From assembly GCF_005938675.2 (NCBI RefSeq), contig NZ_VCCH02000065.1:1-46243 (forward strand): a stretch of 46,243 nt of DNA, in the 5' to 3' direction. Source of the DNA: Mycobacterium sp. KBS0706. Its GTDB lineage: Bacteria; Pseudomonadota; Alphaproteobacteria; DSM-16000; Inquilinaceae. This document shows, piece by piece, positions 9,003 through 18,598 of this stretch. The position numbers were made by a program, and so were the translations under genes. The notes beneath the pieces were generated by a model. It did no database searches and was not told the DNA's origin. It saw only the letters and a list, made by a program, of their open reading frames with translations. Numbering within the stretch: position 1 is the first letter of the stretch; every line of letters begins with the position of its first letter.

Positions 9003-11267
9003 CTAGGCTAGGCGCGGCACGAACTTCGCACGGCCCTCGCTGAGGCGGGCGATCTGGCGAATCTCCGAAAGGCCGAGGAGATAGGACACCACGGACTCGC
9101 CGCCCCGGTTCTCGTTCAGGCGGTCGGGATGCAGGCCATCACGGCAACTGCCGGTTTCCGGATCGACCAGAGACAGCGACAGGTCGTTGCCGCCGAGGAA
9201 CCAGGCGAAGGCTCGTGCCGCGCCGGCTTTCCATTCGGCGTCGTCATCCGCCCGCCACGCCGCCAAGCACGCCGAGATCGCCGCCGCGGCCTCCAGGGGC
9301 TGCTGATCGAAGGGCTGCGGCGCCGTTCGCTTGTCGCCGAAGCTGTCCGACCCGACCGGGCGGAACACGCCTGCCGGCGTCGTCTGCAGCGCCATCAGCC
9401 AGTGCAGGGTTCGCAGGCCGGCATCGACAAAGCTCAGCGATCCGGTGGCCATTCCGGTGACGATCAGAGCCTGGGACAGGCGCGCATTGTCATAGGCCAG
9501 CCCCTCCTCGAACCACACCCAGTCCCGGGTCTCGACCGCCGCCAGGATCGCCATCAGCCGCTCGGCCAGATCATGCCGGACCCGCTCGGCCAGAGTGTCC
9601 TCAGGCACCACCGCGCAATATCCGTCCAACCCGAGCAGGGCGAAGGCCCAGGCGCGCGGCGATCTGAAGCCCTCGACCGTCGGCAGCGCTTCGGCAAACA
9701 AGGCCGTCGCCCAGCGCCGGCGCGACGGGCTGGCGTCGCCACGGGCGCATTCGCCCAGAGCCCAGAGGGTCCGCCCGTGGCTGTCCTCGGAGCCGCTGTC
9801 CTCGAGCCAGCGGCGGTCGAAGCTCATGAAGTTGCGGAACCGCTTGGTGTCGGGGTTCCACGCATGCTGGACGAAGGCGGCCAGACGGGCCGTCAAGGGC
9901 TCGGGCAGGCGCGGGTCGTGGGGGGTGTTGAGCGCACATGCCACCAGCAGCGCGCGGGCATTGTCGTCGATGCAATAGCCGTGGGAGCGATCGGGCACCG
10001 AATGGACCGCGTGCTGGAACAGCCCGGTGTCGTCGCACATCGACAGGAAATGGCCGAGCTCCAGCTCCGGCGCGGCGAGGCCGTCTCCCGACGGCTCGAA
10101 TCGGTCCGGCTGCGCAATCACCCTGAAGCGACGCACTCGCTGGGCACGCGCGAAGACGGCCAGGTAGCGTTCCGCGGTTCGCGGCCAGGTCATCGACCGG
10201 CTGGTGGCATAGGCGCGCCTGCGCATCGCCTGCCGCCGGACGTCGTCGGTCAGCAACCCCGTGATCTCGCGGCCGATGGCCTCGGCATCGCCGAACGGAA
10301 CCAGGATGCCGCGTCCTTCGGCCAGCAGTTCCCGTGCGTGCCAATAGCGTGTCGAGACGACCGCCTTGCCCAGCCCGAAGCTGTAGGCCAGGGTGCCCGA
10401 GGTCATCTGCGCTTCGTTGAGGTAGGGCGTGACGTAGACGTCGCACATGGCGATGAAGTCGAGCAGCGTCGCCCGGTCGACGAACTGGTCGAGCAGGACG
10501 ACATTGTCCTCGACGCCACGGTCGCGCACCCGGTCCAGCAGACTTTCGCGATACGCCTCGCCCTGGTCGCGGACGAGATTGGGATGCGTCGCGCCGAGCA
10601 CGACATAGACCGCATCGGCACGGCTTTTCAGGATCGAGGGCATGGCATCGATCATGACCTCGATGCCCTTGCTGGGGGAGAGCAGGCCGAAGGTGAGGAT
10701 GACAGGCCGGCCGGCAAATCCGAGCTTGGACTTCGCCTTGTCGGGTTCGACGAAGGCGACATCGGGGATCCCGTGCGCGATGACCTCGACCTTGTCCGCC
10801 GGCACCGCATAGACCCTCCGCAGCAGCTCCCGGCCTTGCTCGGCCATGACGACCACCCTCGACGACAGCTCGATGACCCGGTTCAGGACGACGCGCTGCA
10901 TCGGTGTCGGCTCGGACAGAACCGTGTGGAGCGTCGTGACGATCGGCATGGTCAGCCGCGACAGCAGCGCGATGATGTGGCCGCCGGCTTCACCGCCGAA
11001 AATGCCGAACTCATGCTGGAGCGAGACGACGTCGAATTGGCCGGCATTCAGACAATCGGCCGCATGGACGTAGTCCTCTATCCGGTCATCCTTGACCTGC
11101 AGGCGAACAGCGGCCGGGTAGTCATAGGCATGACCGTGGTCGGTCATCGCCACGATGCAGGTGTCCGCCGCCGCGATCGCCTGCTGCAGGTCGGTCGTGA
11201 AGGTGGCGATCCCGCAGCGGCGGGGCAGCGAGTTTCCGATGAATGCCAGACGGCTCGGCTGGGCCAT
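9003..11267 (-). CDS. GT4 glycosyltransferase fused to alpha/alpha-toroid domain
   Basis: This 754-residue protein has two parts. Residues 1-370 are a GT-B glycosyltransferase of the GT4 type: an N-terminal GNSLPRRCGIATFTTDL, a donor-domain GLLSPSKGIEVMIDAM, and an acidic stretch PYLNEAQMTSGTLAY in place of the common EX7E region. Residues 380-745 look like a six-hairpin (alpha/alpha toroid) glycoside-processing fold, with DRSHGYCIDDNARALL, DSHGRTLWALGEC and FEEGLAYDNARLSQ. GGAGG lies before the ATG. A receiver-domain gene lies 72 bases upstream on the same strand, so expression may be shared. A likely job is making or trimming a polysaccharide or glycoside; substrate is unknown. Confidence 0.8.
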   Translation of the reverse strand: MAQPSRLAFIGNSLPRRCGIATFTTDLQQAIAAADTCIVAMTDHGHAYDYPAAVRLQVKDDRIEDYVHAADCLNAGQFDVVSLQHEFGIFGGEAGGHIIALLSRLTMPIVTTLHTVLSEPTPMQRVVLNRVIELSSRVVVMAEQGRELLRRVYAVPADKVEVIAHGIPDVAFVEPDKAKSKLGFAGRPVILTFGLLSPSKGIEVMIDAMPSILKSRADAVYVVLGATHPNLVRDQGEAYRESLLDRVRDRGVEDNVVLLDQFVDRATLLDFIAMCDVYVTPYLNEAQMTSGTLAYSFGLGKAVVSTRYWHARELLAEGRGILVPFGDAEAIGREITGLLTDDVRRQAMRRRAYATSRSMTWPRTAERYLAVFARAQRVRRFRVIAQPDRFEPSGDGLAAPELELGHFLSMCDDTGLFQHAVHSVPDRSHGYCIDDNARALLVACALNTPHDPRLPEPLTARLAAFVQHAWNPDTKRFRNFMSFDRRWLEDSGSEDSHGRTLWALGECARGDASPSRRRWATALFAEALPTVEGFRSPRAWAFALLGLDGYCAVVPEDTLAERVRHDLAERLMAILAAVETRDWVWFEEGLAYDNARLSQALIVTGMATGSLSFVDAGLRTLHWLMALQTTPAGVFRPVGSDSFGDKRTAPQPFDQQPLEAAAAISACLAAWRADDDAEWKAGAARAFAWFLGGNDLSLSLVDPETGSCRDGLHPDRLNENRGGESVVSYLLGLSEIRQIARLSEGRAKFVPRLA

Positions 11268-11339
11268 GATCGTACCTCCTTCGGTCGGTCGGCGAATCCA
11301 CCCCTGTTCCGTGACGGCCGTGCGGGGCGATCCGGACCT

Positions 11340-11714
11340 TCAGAGGACAGGTGCGGCACCGAGCGCGCGTTGAATGGCGCGGGCCAGGTCGGCCTCCCGA
11401 AACGGCTTCTGCATCACCACCGCGTCCGGCCTGAGCGCTTGGACAATCGACGAATCGCCGCTGACGAACACGTGCGGAACGGGCCCGGTCCGGAGTATTT
11501 CCTCGACGGCCGCGACGCCGCTGCCGGTGCCCAATCGCGCATCGACGATCATCAGGTCCGGCCTGCACCGCGCGGCCGCGGCCACCGCATCCGCCTCGGT
11601 GGCCTCGATCGCGCAAACCTCATAGCCCATCCCGCCGAGCACTTCGGCCAACAGCACGGCGATGACGGCTTCGTCTTCCACGAGCAGGACGCGGAGCGCT
11701 GCCATTTGGTTCAT
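11340..11714 (-). CDS. Single-domain response regulator
   Basis: A 124-residue stand-alone receiver domain. The acidic pocket (LLVEDEAVIAVLL), the phospho-acceptor Asp in DLMIVDARLGTG, the Ser/Thr switch in HVFVSGDSS and the conserved Lys in MQKPFREADLARA are all present, so it should be phosphorylatable. There is no output domain, as in CheY- or Spo0F-like proteins. GGAGG precedes the ATG at 11714. It lies head-to-head with the large sensor gene starting at 11925, which suggests it is a partner of that kinase and may carry the signal onwards. Confidence 0.9.
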   Translation of the reverse strand: MNQMAALRVLLVEDEAVIAVLLAEVLGGMGYEVCAIEATEADAVAAAARCRPDLMIVDARLGTGSGVAAVEEILRTGPVPHVFVSGDSSIVQALRPDAVVMQKPFREADLARAIQRALGAAPVL

Positions 11715-11924
11715 GTCGCCTCCGGCACTGTCTCGGTTCGTCCAGACTCATAACCATAGCCGGCGCGAGATCGCCGAGGGCAGGCTCGGAAACTACGCAG
11801 ACCCACTCTGTCGCCGCGCTCTTGGCCGCCGCCACTCCCATCAGCAGGTCGCTGCCGCAATGCGGTTGTGATAGCATCGGGATGTTCCTCCTATTGGGAG
11901 GCAACCCCGTGAGGCCCATGCACC

Positions 11925-14900
11925 ATGCCGGCAAGCCGTCCGCAGCGGGCCGGAGCGGTCCGGCCGCGACCGAGCCGGCGTGCCTCGCAGCCGCTATCCG
12001 GGGATTTCCCGGTCGTCGGAATCGGTGCCTCGGCGGGTGGCCTCGATGCCTGCAGGAAGCTGCTGGATGGCCTGCCCACTAAGACCGGCATGGCCTTCAT
12101 CCTGGTCCAGCATCTCGATCCGACCCATGAAAGCATGATGGTGGGGCTGCTGGCCGGCCACACGACGATGACCGTGCGGCAGGCCATGGACGGAATGCCG
12201 ATCGAGCGCGAGCACCTCTATGTCATCCCCCCCGGGACCTACCTGTCGGTGGGCGATGGGGCCCTGCACCTCTCACAACCCCAGGCGCGTCACGGCGCGC
12301 GACTGCCGTTCGACTTTCTGCTGCACTCGATGGCGGAAGCCTACGGTCCGCGGGCGATCTGCGTGATCCTGTCAGGAACCGGGGCCGACGGCAGCCTCGG
12401 GCTGAAGTCGGTGAAGGAGACGTCCGGGCTCGTCATCGCGCAGGACCCCGACGAGGCCGGCTATGACGGCATGCCGCGGAGCGCGATCGCGACGGGGGCG
12501 GTCGATCTTGTGCTTCCCCTGGCCAGGATTCCCGATGCGCTCGCGAAGCACGACCGGAGGATGAAGGGCATTCCTGGGCCCGACGGTTCGGCACCGCAGG
12601 ATGCCGCGCAGATCCAGCTGCCCCGGATCATCGATCTTCTGCGGACCAGGACCGCCCATGATTTCACGCTGTACAAGCCGGGGACGCTGCAGCGCCGGAT
12701 CGAGCGGCGCATGGCGATGGCGTCGATCGGGACCGCCGACATGGGCCGGTATCTCGAGATCCTGCAAAGCGATCCCCGCGAGCTCGACCTCCTGGCCAGG
12801 GACCTGCTGATCAACGTCACCAGCTTCTTCCGGGACCCGAAGGTGTTCGATCTCCTGGCCAAGGAGATCGTTCCCGACCTGGTCCGCAACCACTCACCCG
12901 ACCACCCGTTGCGCATCTGGATCGCCGGGTGCAGCACCGGCGAGGAGACCTATTCCCTCGCCATGCTGTTCCGCGAAGAGATCACGGCGACGAGGCCCGG
13001 CCTCAAGCTGCAGGTCTTCGCCTCCGATGTCGATCCGGATGCCATCGCCGGGGCTCGCGAGGGGTTGTACCCGGAGACGATCGGGTCGGAGGTGCCGCCG
13101 GCCCGTCTCGCCCGCTTCTTCTCGAAGGAGGACCACGGCTATCGGGTGTCGCCCGAACTGCGCGCGGCAGTCGTTTTCACGGTTCAGGATGTGCTGGCCG
13201 ACCCGCCCTTCTCGCGCATCGACCTGGTGTCCTGCCGGAACCTGCTGATCTATCTGCGCCCCGAGGCCCAGGAGAAGGTGGTCTCGCTGTTCCATTTCGC
13301 GCTGCGCGAGGGCGGCATCCTGTTGCTCGGCTCTTCGGAGACGATCGGGAGCCCCGACGGCCGCTTTGACGTGATCTCCAAGCCGGAGCGGCTGTATCGG
13401 CACATCGGCCGCAGCCGGCCGGGCAACCTCGGATTTTCGGCGGGTGCCGGCGACGGCGTCCGGGTCCCGGCGCGCCCGGGACAAGGCCCGGCGCCCTCAC
13501 GCCAGGCCGTTCTGGCCGAGCTGTGCCGGCGGCTGGTGATGGAATCGTATGCGCCGGCGGCGGTCCTGATCAACCGCAAGCATGAGTGCCTGTATTCCCT
13601 GGGGCCGACGGACCGCTATCTGCGCATGGCGCCGGGGCACCCGACGCACGATCTGCTGGCGATGGCGCGGGAGGGCATGCGCACCAAGCTCCGCGCGGCG
13701 ATCCAACGGGCCGGTCACGAGAATGCGCGCATCGTCGTCGGCGGCGGCCGGACCGATCACGACGGTCATCCAGCCGCGTTCAGCATCGCCGTGCAGCCCG
13801 TCCAGAGCGAGGGCGAGGAGCTGCTGCTGATCTGCTTCATCGACGAGCCGAAGCCGGAGCGCGAAGCAGGACGCCCGGCCTCCCCAGGACGCGGTCCGCG
13901 GTTCGCCGAGCTCGAGCAGGAGCTCGAGGCCACGAGGGCGGAGCTGCAGGGCGCCATCCGCAACCTCGAGATTTCGACCGAGGAGCAGAAGGCGATCAAC
14001 GAAGAAGCCCTGTCCGTGAACGAGGAATACCAGTCGACGAACGAGGAGCTGATCACCTCGAAGGAGGAGCTGCAGTCGCTGAACGAGGAGCTGACCGCCC
14101 TGAACAGCCAGCTCCAGGAAACGCTGGAACGACAACGCACGACCTCCAACGACCTGCAGAACGTGCTGTACAGCACCGATGTCGCGACGCTCTTCCTCGA
14201 CACCAGCCTCAACATCCGCTTCTTCACGCCCGCCACCAGATCGCTGTTCAACGTCATCCCCGGCGATGTCGGCCGACCGCTCGCGGATCTCCATTCGCTG
14301 GCGGCCGACGGCGCCCTTCTGTCCGACGCCAGGGCGGTGCTGCAGACCCTCGCGCCGATCGAACGGGAGATCGAAGCGCAGAGCGGCGCCTGGTATGTCC
14401 GCCGCATCCTGCCCTATCGCACCCAGGACAGCGGGGTCGAGGGCGTCGTCATCACCTTCGCCGACATCACCGAGCGCCGGCACACGGCGGACGCGCTGGA
14501 GGCGGCCAGGCGGCAGGCGGAGCTGGCGACCGCGGCGAAGTCGCGCTTTCTCGCCGCCGCCAGCCACGACCTCCGCCAGCCGCTGCAGACGCTGGCCCTG
14601 CTGCAGGGGCTGCTGGCGAAGAGCGTCGACGGGGAGAGGGGGCGGAAGCTGGTCGCGCGGCTCGACGAGACGCTGGGTGCCATGACCGGCATGCTGAACG
14701 CGCTGCTCGACATCAACCAGATCGAGGCCGGGACCGTCTGCGCGGAGAAGGTCCATTTCCCGGTCAACGATCTGCTGGAGCGGCTGAAGGACGAGTTCAC
14801 CTACCATGCGCAGGCCCAGAGGCTCGCCTTGCAGGTGGTCCCGTGCGGCCTTTCGATCCACAGCGATCCACGTCTGCTGGAGCAGATGCTCCGCAACCTG

Positions 14901-16319
14901 CTGTCGAATGCGCTGAAATACACCAAGCAGGGTAAGGTGCTGCTCGGCTGCCGGCGGCGCGAGGGGATGTTGAGCGTCGAGATCTGGGACACCGGGGTCG
15001 GGATCCCGGTCGGGGAGTTGCAGACGATCTTCGAGGAGTACCATCAGCTCGACAATGCCGCGCGCGAACGGAGCCGCGGCCTCGGCCTCGGACTTTCCAT
15101 CGTGCAGCGCCTGGGGAACCTGCTGGGTCATCGGGTGCGTGTCCGCTCCCAGCTGGGCAAGGGCTCGGTCTTCGCCGTCGAGATCATGCTGCCGCAAAGC
15201 GAGGCGGGGCCGTCGCGCGAGCCGCAGCGGCACGGCAGCGACGACCGGATCGCGGAAAGTGTCCACCGCACCGGCGCGATCCTGGTGGTCGAGGACGATC
15301 CCGAGGTGCGCGAGCTCCTCGAACTTCTCCTGAAGGACGAGGGCCACCGCGCCGCGGCGGCACCAGACGGCACCGCCGCGCTGGAGCTGGTGGCGCGGGG
15401 CACGATCCGGCCCGACCTCATCCTCGCGGACTACAGCCTGCCGGGCGGCATGGATGGGCTCCAGGTCACCGCGAAGCTGCGGGACAGGCTTCGCCGCCAG
15501 GTTCCGGTCGTCATCCTGACCGGTGACATCTCGACCGCCACCTTGCGCGACATCGCCCGGCAGGACTGTGTGCAGTTCAACAAGCCGGTGAAGCTGAAGG
15601 AGTTGGCGCAGGCGATCCAGCGCATGCTGGCGACGGCGCCGTCCTCGGCGCATCCGCACACCGCAAGCCCCGCCGAAGGGGCCGGCGACCCGGGCGAACC
15701 GGTCGTCTTCATCGTCGATGACGACAGCCATGTGCGGGACGGGATTCGCAGCGTGCTCGAGGAGAACGGCCGGATCGTCGAGGACTATGCGTCTTGCGAG
15801 GCCTTCCTCGAGGCCTATCACCCGGGCCGTGCAGGCTGCCTTCTGGTCGATGCCTACCTGCCCGGGATGAACGGGCTCGAACTGCTGCAGTGGCTGAGGG
15901 ATGCCGGCCATCGGCTGCCGGCCATCATGATCACCGGCAACAGCGACGTACGCATGGCGGTCCAGGCGATGAAGGCCGGTGCGTCGGACTTCATCGAGAA
16001 GCCGGTCGGGCGGAGCGAACTGCTCGCCGGCGTCGAGCGGGCCGTCGAACAATCGCGCGATGCGAACAAGCTGGCCGCCTGGCGGGAGGCCGCGGCCAAC
16101 CACGTCGCGGGGCTGAGCGCGCGCCAGCGCCAGATCATGGAGCTGGTCCTCGCCGGCCAGCCCAGCAAGAACATCGCCGCGGATCTCGGCATCAGCCAGC
16201 GCACGGTCGAGAACCATCGCGCCGCGATCATGAAGAAGACAGGATCGAGGTCCCTTCCGGCGCTGGCCCGACTGGCGCTGGCCGCTGCCTGGACCGGCGC
16301 CGACGAACCGCTCACCTGA
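11925..16319 (+). CDS. CheB-CheR-PAS-histidine kinase-REC-REC-LuxR fusion
   Basis: A 1464-residue multi-domain signalling protein. In order: CheB methylesterase (about 28-210; GIGASAGGLD, QHLDPTHE, GTGADG); CheR methyltransferase (about 235-494; SAM loop IWIAGCSTGEETYS); a PAS-like region (about 530-640); a glutamate-rich coiled coil (about 660-742); PAS (742-850); HisKA with AAASHDLRQPLQ (about 875); HATPase with NALKYT, DTGVGIP and GLGLGLS (968-1090); REC1 with LILADYSLPGG; REC2 with LLVDAYLPGMNG; and a FixJ/LuxR-type HTH (about 1392-1458). CheB/CheR/PAS sensors are known, but the C-terminal kinase, two receivers and DNA-binding domain put sensor and transcription output in one chain. No chemoreceptors lie nearby, so a chemotaxis role is doubtful. 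Confidence 0.93.
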   Translation: MPASRPQRAGAVRPRPSRRASQPLSGDFPVVGIGASAGGLDACRKLLDGLPTKTGMAFILVQHLDPTHESMMVGLLAGHTTMTVRQAMDGMPIEREHLYVIPPGTYLSVGDGALHLSQPQARHGARLPFDFLLHSMAEAYGPRAICVILSGTGADGSLGLKSVKETSGLVIAQDPDEAGYDGMPRSAIATGAVDLVLPLARIPDALAKHDRRMKGIPGPDGSAPQDAAQIQLPRIIDLLRTRTAHDFTLYKPGTLQRRIERRMAMASIGTADMGRYLEILQSDPRELDLLARDLLINVTSFFRDPKVFDLLAKEIVPDLVRNHSPDHPLRIWIAGCSTGEETYSLAMLFREEITATRPGLKLQVFASDVDPDAIAGAREGLYPETIGSEVPPARLARFFSKEDHGYRVSPELRAAVVFTVQDVLADPPFSRIDLVSCRNLLIYLRPEAQEKVVSLFHFALREGGILLLGSSETIGSPDGRFDVISKPERLYRHIGRSRPGNLGFSAGAGDGVRVPARPGQGPAPSRQAVLAELCRRLVMESYAPAAVLINRKHECLYSLGPTDRYLRMAPGHPTHDLLAMAREGMRTKLRAAIQRAGHENARIVVGGGRTDHDGHPAAFSIAVQPVQSEGEELLLICFIDEPKPEREAGRPASPGRGPRFAELEQELEATRAELQGAIRNLEISTEEQKAINEEALSVNEEYQSTNEELITSKEELQSLNEELTALNSQLQETLERQRTTSNDLQNVLYSTDVATLFLDTSLNIRFFTPATRSLFNVIPGDVGRPLADLHSLAADGALLSDARAVLQTLAPIEREIEAQSGAWYVRRILPYRTQDSGVEGVVITFADITERRHTADALEAARRQAELATAAKSRFLAAASHDLRQPLQTLALLQGLLAKSVDGERGRKLVARLDETLGAMTGMLNALLDINQIEAGTVCAEKVHFPVNDLLERLKDEFTYHAQAQRLALQVVPCGLSIHSDPRLLEQMLRNLLSNALKYTKQGKVLLGCRRREGMLSVEIWDTGVGIPVGELQTIFEEYHQLDNAARERSRGLGLGLSIVQRLGNLLGHRVRVRSQLGKGSVFAVEIMLPQSEAGPSREPQRHGSDDRIAESVHRTGAILVVEDDPEVRELLELLLKDEGHRAAAAPDGTAALELVARGTIRPDLILADYSLPGGMDGLQVTAKLRDRLRRQVPVVILTGDISTATLRDIARQDCVQFNKPVKLKELAQAIQRMLATAPSSAHPHTASPAEGAGDPGEPVVFIVDDDSHVRDGIRSVLEENGRIVEDYASCEAFLEAYHPGRAGCLLVDAYLPGMNGLELLQWLRDAGHRLPAIMITGNSDVRMAVQAMKAGASDFIEKPVGRSELLAGVERAVEQSRDANKLAAWREAAANHVAGLSARQRQIMELVLAGQPSKNIAADLGISQRTVENHRAAIMKKTGSRSLPALARLALAAAWTGADEPLT

Positions 16320-16543
16320 CCTGGTTTTCCAGCCTCAGCCGCGCGGCGACAAGTCGACAGGGTTTGTTGCATTCGCAGAGCGAGTGACGAACAGCCGACA
16401 GATCTTCGGAAAATACTCAGCCGGCCACAATCGCTTTGCAAATCGACTTGTGTCGTCCCCACCTGAATTGTGCCGCCGGGCGAATCCAGCGCCGGCGGGG
16501 CACAGGTCATCCGGCCAATTCGGGTGCGGCGTCGAACTCCGGC

Positions 16544-17155
16544 ATGCGCATGACAGCATCCTCTCCCTCGGACGGGCGGCCCGTTCAGGCGGGCGGCATC
16601 AGCCCGCAAGTGCGGCAGCTGGCCGAACAGCTGCTCGCCACCGGTTTCGACAAGCTTTCGGAGCGGGAGTGCCGGGTGATCGCCGGTGTCGCCCAGCGCG
16701 CCCAGGTCAGCCGGAACGTCAATCACGCCTTCGAGGAGAGGCGCACCTTCGGCGACCGGCTCGCCGATCGTGTCGCGACCTTCGGCGGCTCATGGGTGTT
16801 CATCACGCTGTTTCTCACAACGCTGGCCGGCTGGGCTCTGTTCAACAGCGCGATTCTGGCCGGGCTTGTCGAGGCCTTCGATCCCTATCCCTACATCTTC
16901 CTCAACCTCCTGCTCTCGATGCTGGCCGCGCTGCAGGCGCCGATCATCATGATGTCGCAGAACCGCCAGGCGGCGCGAGACCGCGTCGCCGCAGGTCTCG
17001 ATTATGAGATCAACCTGAAGGCCGAGGTCGAAATCATGGAGCTTCACGAGAAGCTGGATCGGATCCGCTCGCAGCATCTCGAGGAGCTGCTGCGCGCCCA
17101 GCAAGAGCAGCTCCGGCTGCTGACGCGCCTGGTCGACGGAGGCGGCGCGGTGTGA
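16544..17155 (+). CDS. DUF1003 membrane protein
   Basis: A protein of about 203 residues. The C-terminal part is a DUF1003 domain: FGDRLADRVATFGGSWVFI, a first membrane helix, FDPYPYIFLNLLLSMLAALQ, a second helix, APIIMMSQNRQAARDR, then YEINLKAEVEIMELHEKLD, and a coiled coil. DUF1003 proteins are two-helix inner-membrane proteins of unknown function. The start is placed at the first ATG of an ATGCGCATG pair because the upstream residues show no conservation. The following CsbD gene is close by, so this may be part of a stress-induced set. Confidence 0.85.
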   Translation: MRMTASSPSDGRPVQAGGISPQVRQLAEQLLATGFDKLSERECRVIAGVAQRAQVSRNVNHAFEERRTFGDRLADRVATFGGSWVFITLFLTTLAGWALFNSAILAGLVEAFDPYPYIFLNLLLSMLAALQAPIIMMSQNRQAARDRVAAGLDYEINLKAEVEIMELHEKLDRIRSQHLEELLRAQQEQLRLLTRLVDGGGAV

Positions 17156-17270
17156 GTACATTCCGAGCCTGCCGACGCCGCGGCCTTCCCGCTACGCTCG
17201 GAAATGTCGAAGGCGTGGAATTTCGAAGCCTCGCGACGGATGGCTACAGCCCCGCTTGGAGAACGCTGTC

Positions 17271-17453
17271 ATGGACAAGGATCGGATCGCCGGATCGGCG
17301 AAGGAGATCAAGGGCTCGGTCAAGGAAACCGTTGGCGCGGCGACAGGCGATGCCAAGCTGCAGGCCGGCGGCAGGGTAGACAAGGCTGAGGGCAAGATCC
17401 AGAACGCCGTCGGACGCGTCAAGGACGCGATCAGGCATGCGCTGAGGATGTAG
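17271..17453 (+). CDS. CsbD-family stress protein
   Basis: A 60-residue, lysine-rich CsbD-type protein. It shows the family pattern DRIAGSAKEIKGSVKETVG, then KLQAGGRVDKAEGKIQNAVG. The members are small, abundant, poorly structured proteins induced by general stress in many bacteria; the molecular job is unknown. The start ATG at 17271 has GGAGA upstream and is preferred to the earlier GTG/ATG options. Together with DUF1003, DUF3309 and the sigma factor it forms a stress-gene neighbourhood. Confidence 0.9.
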   Translation: MDKDRIAGSAKEIKGSVKETVGAATGDAKLQAGGRVDKAEGKIQNAVGRVKDAIRHALRM

Positions 17454-17503
17454 CGGCGCTCCCGACTCTCGCACGGCGATCATCGTCTGATGGGGCAATG
17501 GCA

Positions 17504-17668
17504 ATGGGCACAATTCTGATCGTCATCCTGCTGATCCTGCTGTTCGGCGGTGGCGGCTACTACGCTCACGGCCGCTATGGTGGTGCAGGACTCGGCGGCG
17601 TCCTCGGGTTGGTTGTTCTCGTTGTCGTGGTGCTCTGGCTTCTCGGCGGCCTGGGCGGCAGGATCTAG
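17504..17668 (+). CDS. Small DUF3309-like membrane protein
   Basis: A 54-residue protein: MGTILIVILLILLFGGGGYY, a Gly-rich loop with AHGRYGGAGLGG, and a second hydrophobic segment LGLVVLVVVVLWLLGGLGGR. Two short helices joined by a Gly-rich turn are typical of DUF3309/small stress-related membrane proteins of alphaproteobacteria. The ATG at 17504 has GGGG about eight bases upstream; an ATG two codons earlier is an alternative start. It lies 50 bases after csbD and may be co-expressed. Confidence 0.8.
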   Translation: MGTILIVILLILLFGGGGYYAHGRYGGAGLGGVLGLVVLVVVVLWLLGGLGGRI

Positions 17669-18013
17669 TCGACCGTCACTGATCTGAGGCAAGACTCCGA
17701 TGCCTCTCGGGCGGGTCTGAGTAGTTTCCGAGCCTGGCGCCACCATTTCGCTGCCGATTACGCTGCGCTTGGTTGTTCGAAATCTCTGGACCATCGGTAC
17801 CCGGCCCCTCGGTCAAGTGCGCCGGATGCCGATGCGATGCGGGCGCAAACCGGACATCACCGACAGCATGCCGATCAACGTCGGCGACATGAATCCGGAA
17901 CGAGGGCGGCCGAGCCAGGCGGCTTGCGCCGCCCTCCTCGAGAGGTATGCCAGAGCCTCGGCACCGTCGTGCCGATCATCCTGGTGGCGGCCACGACTGA
18001 AGGATGCTTCTCA

Positions 18014-18598
18014 ATGTCCACCATCACTGCCGCGACAGAGCGGCAATTTCTCGCGACCGTGGTCCCCTGCATCCGGGATCTTCGCCGCCTCGCGAACTTC
18101 CTGACGCGAAACCCCGCCGACGCTGACGATCTCGTTCAGGACACGCTGTTCCGTGCAGCCCGCAAGCTCCACCTATGGCAGCCGGGCACCAAAATGATGG
18201 CCTGGCTCGTCGTGATGATGCGCCGACTCTACCTCTCGCATTTCATCGACAGCAAGCACAACCGAGCCAAGACGATTCCGATCGACGACTGGGATGCCAG
18301 CACGCCGGCGACGCAAATGCAGACGGTCGAAGTGATGGAGGTTGCGGCGCGCTGGCAGAATCTCTCGAAGGACCATCGAGAGGTTCTCGACGTGGTGGCG
18401 GTCTGGGGTGCCTCCTACGAGGAAGCTGCGGAGCATTTCCACATCCCGACGGGGACGATACGGTCCCGGTTGGCCCGGGCCCGAATCCGCCTGCGAGACG
18501 ACACGGGAGCGGCACGCCGCGCGGCCTTCAGACCAGACGTCCAATTGCGATCGCCTGGTCCGAGGCGTCCACCAGATCCATCAATCGGGACGGGTTGA
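18014..18598 (+). CDS. ECF-type sigma factor
   Basis: A 194-residue sigma-70 family factor of the extracytoplasmic-function class. Region 2 is seen as DLRRLANFLTRNPADADDLV with QDTLFRAARKLHLW and MMAWLVVMMRRLYLSHF; region 4 as LSKDHREVLDVVAVWGASYE followed by EEAAEHFHIPTGTIRSRLAR. Size and motif order resemble EcfG-like (general stress) factors, but phyR and nepR are not in the window. AAGGA precedes the ATG at 18014. The last 24 codons (rich in Arg/Pro) run into the oppositely oriented gene 18528-18839. Confidence 0.9.
   Translation: MSTITAATERQFLATVVPCIRDLRRLANFLTRNPADADDLVQDTLFRAARKLHLWQPGTKMMAWLVVMMRRLYLSHFIDSKHNRAKTIPIDDWDASTPATQMQTVEVMEVAARWQNLSKDHREVLDVVAVWGASYEEAAEHFHIPTGTIRSRLARARIRLRDDTGAARRAAFRPDVQLRSPGPRRPPDPSIGTG

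Noticed and set aside
9129..11753. 874-codon plus-strand open frame
   Set aside because: It is antisense to the glycosyltransferase and response regulator genes; it has low-complexity Arg/Gly/Pro/Gln text and no family resemblance.
13497..16217. 906-codon minus-strand open frame
   Set aside because: It is a shadow of the large sensor gene caused by GC-rich codon usage, with no motif.
17893..17920. GGAAC-type EcfG promoter before the sigma factor
   Set aside because: GGAAC is present but no GTT-type -10 element follows at the right distance.
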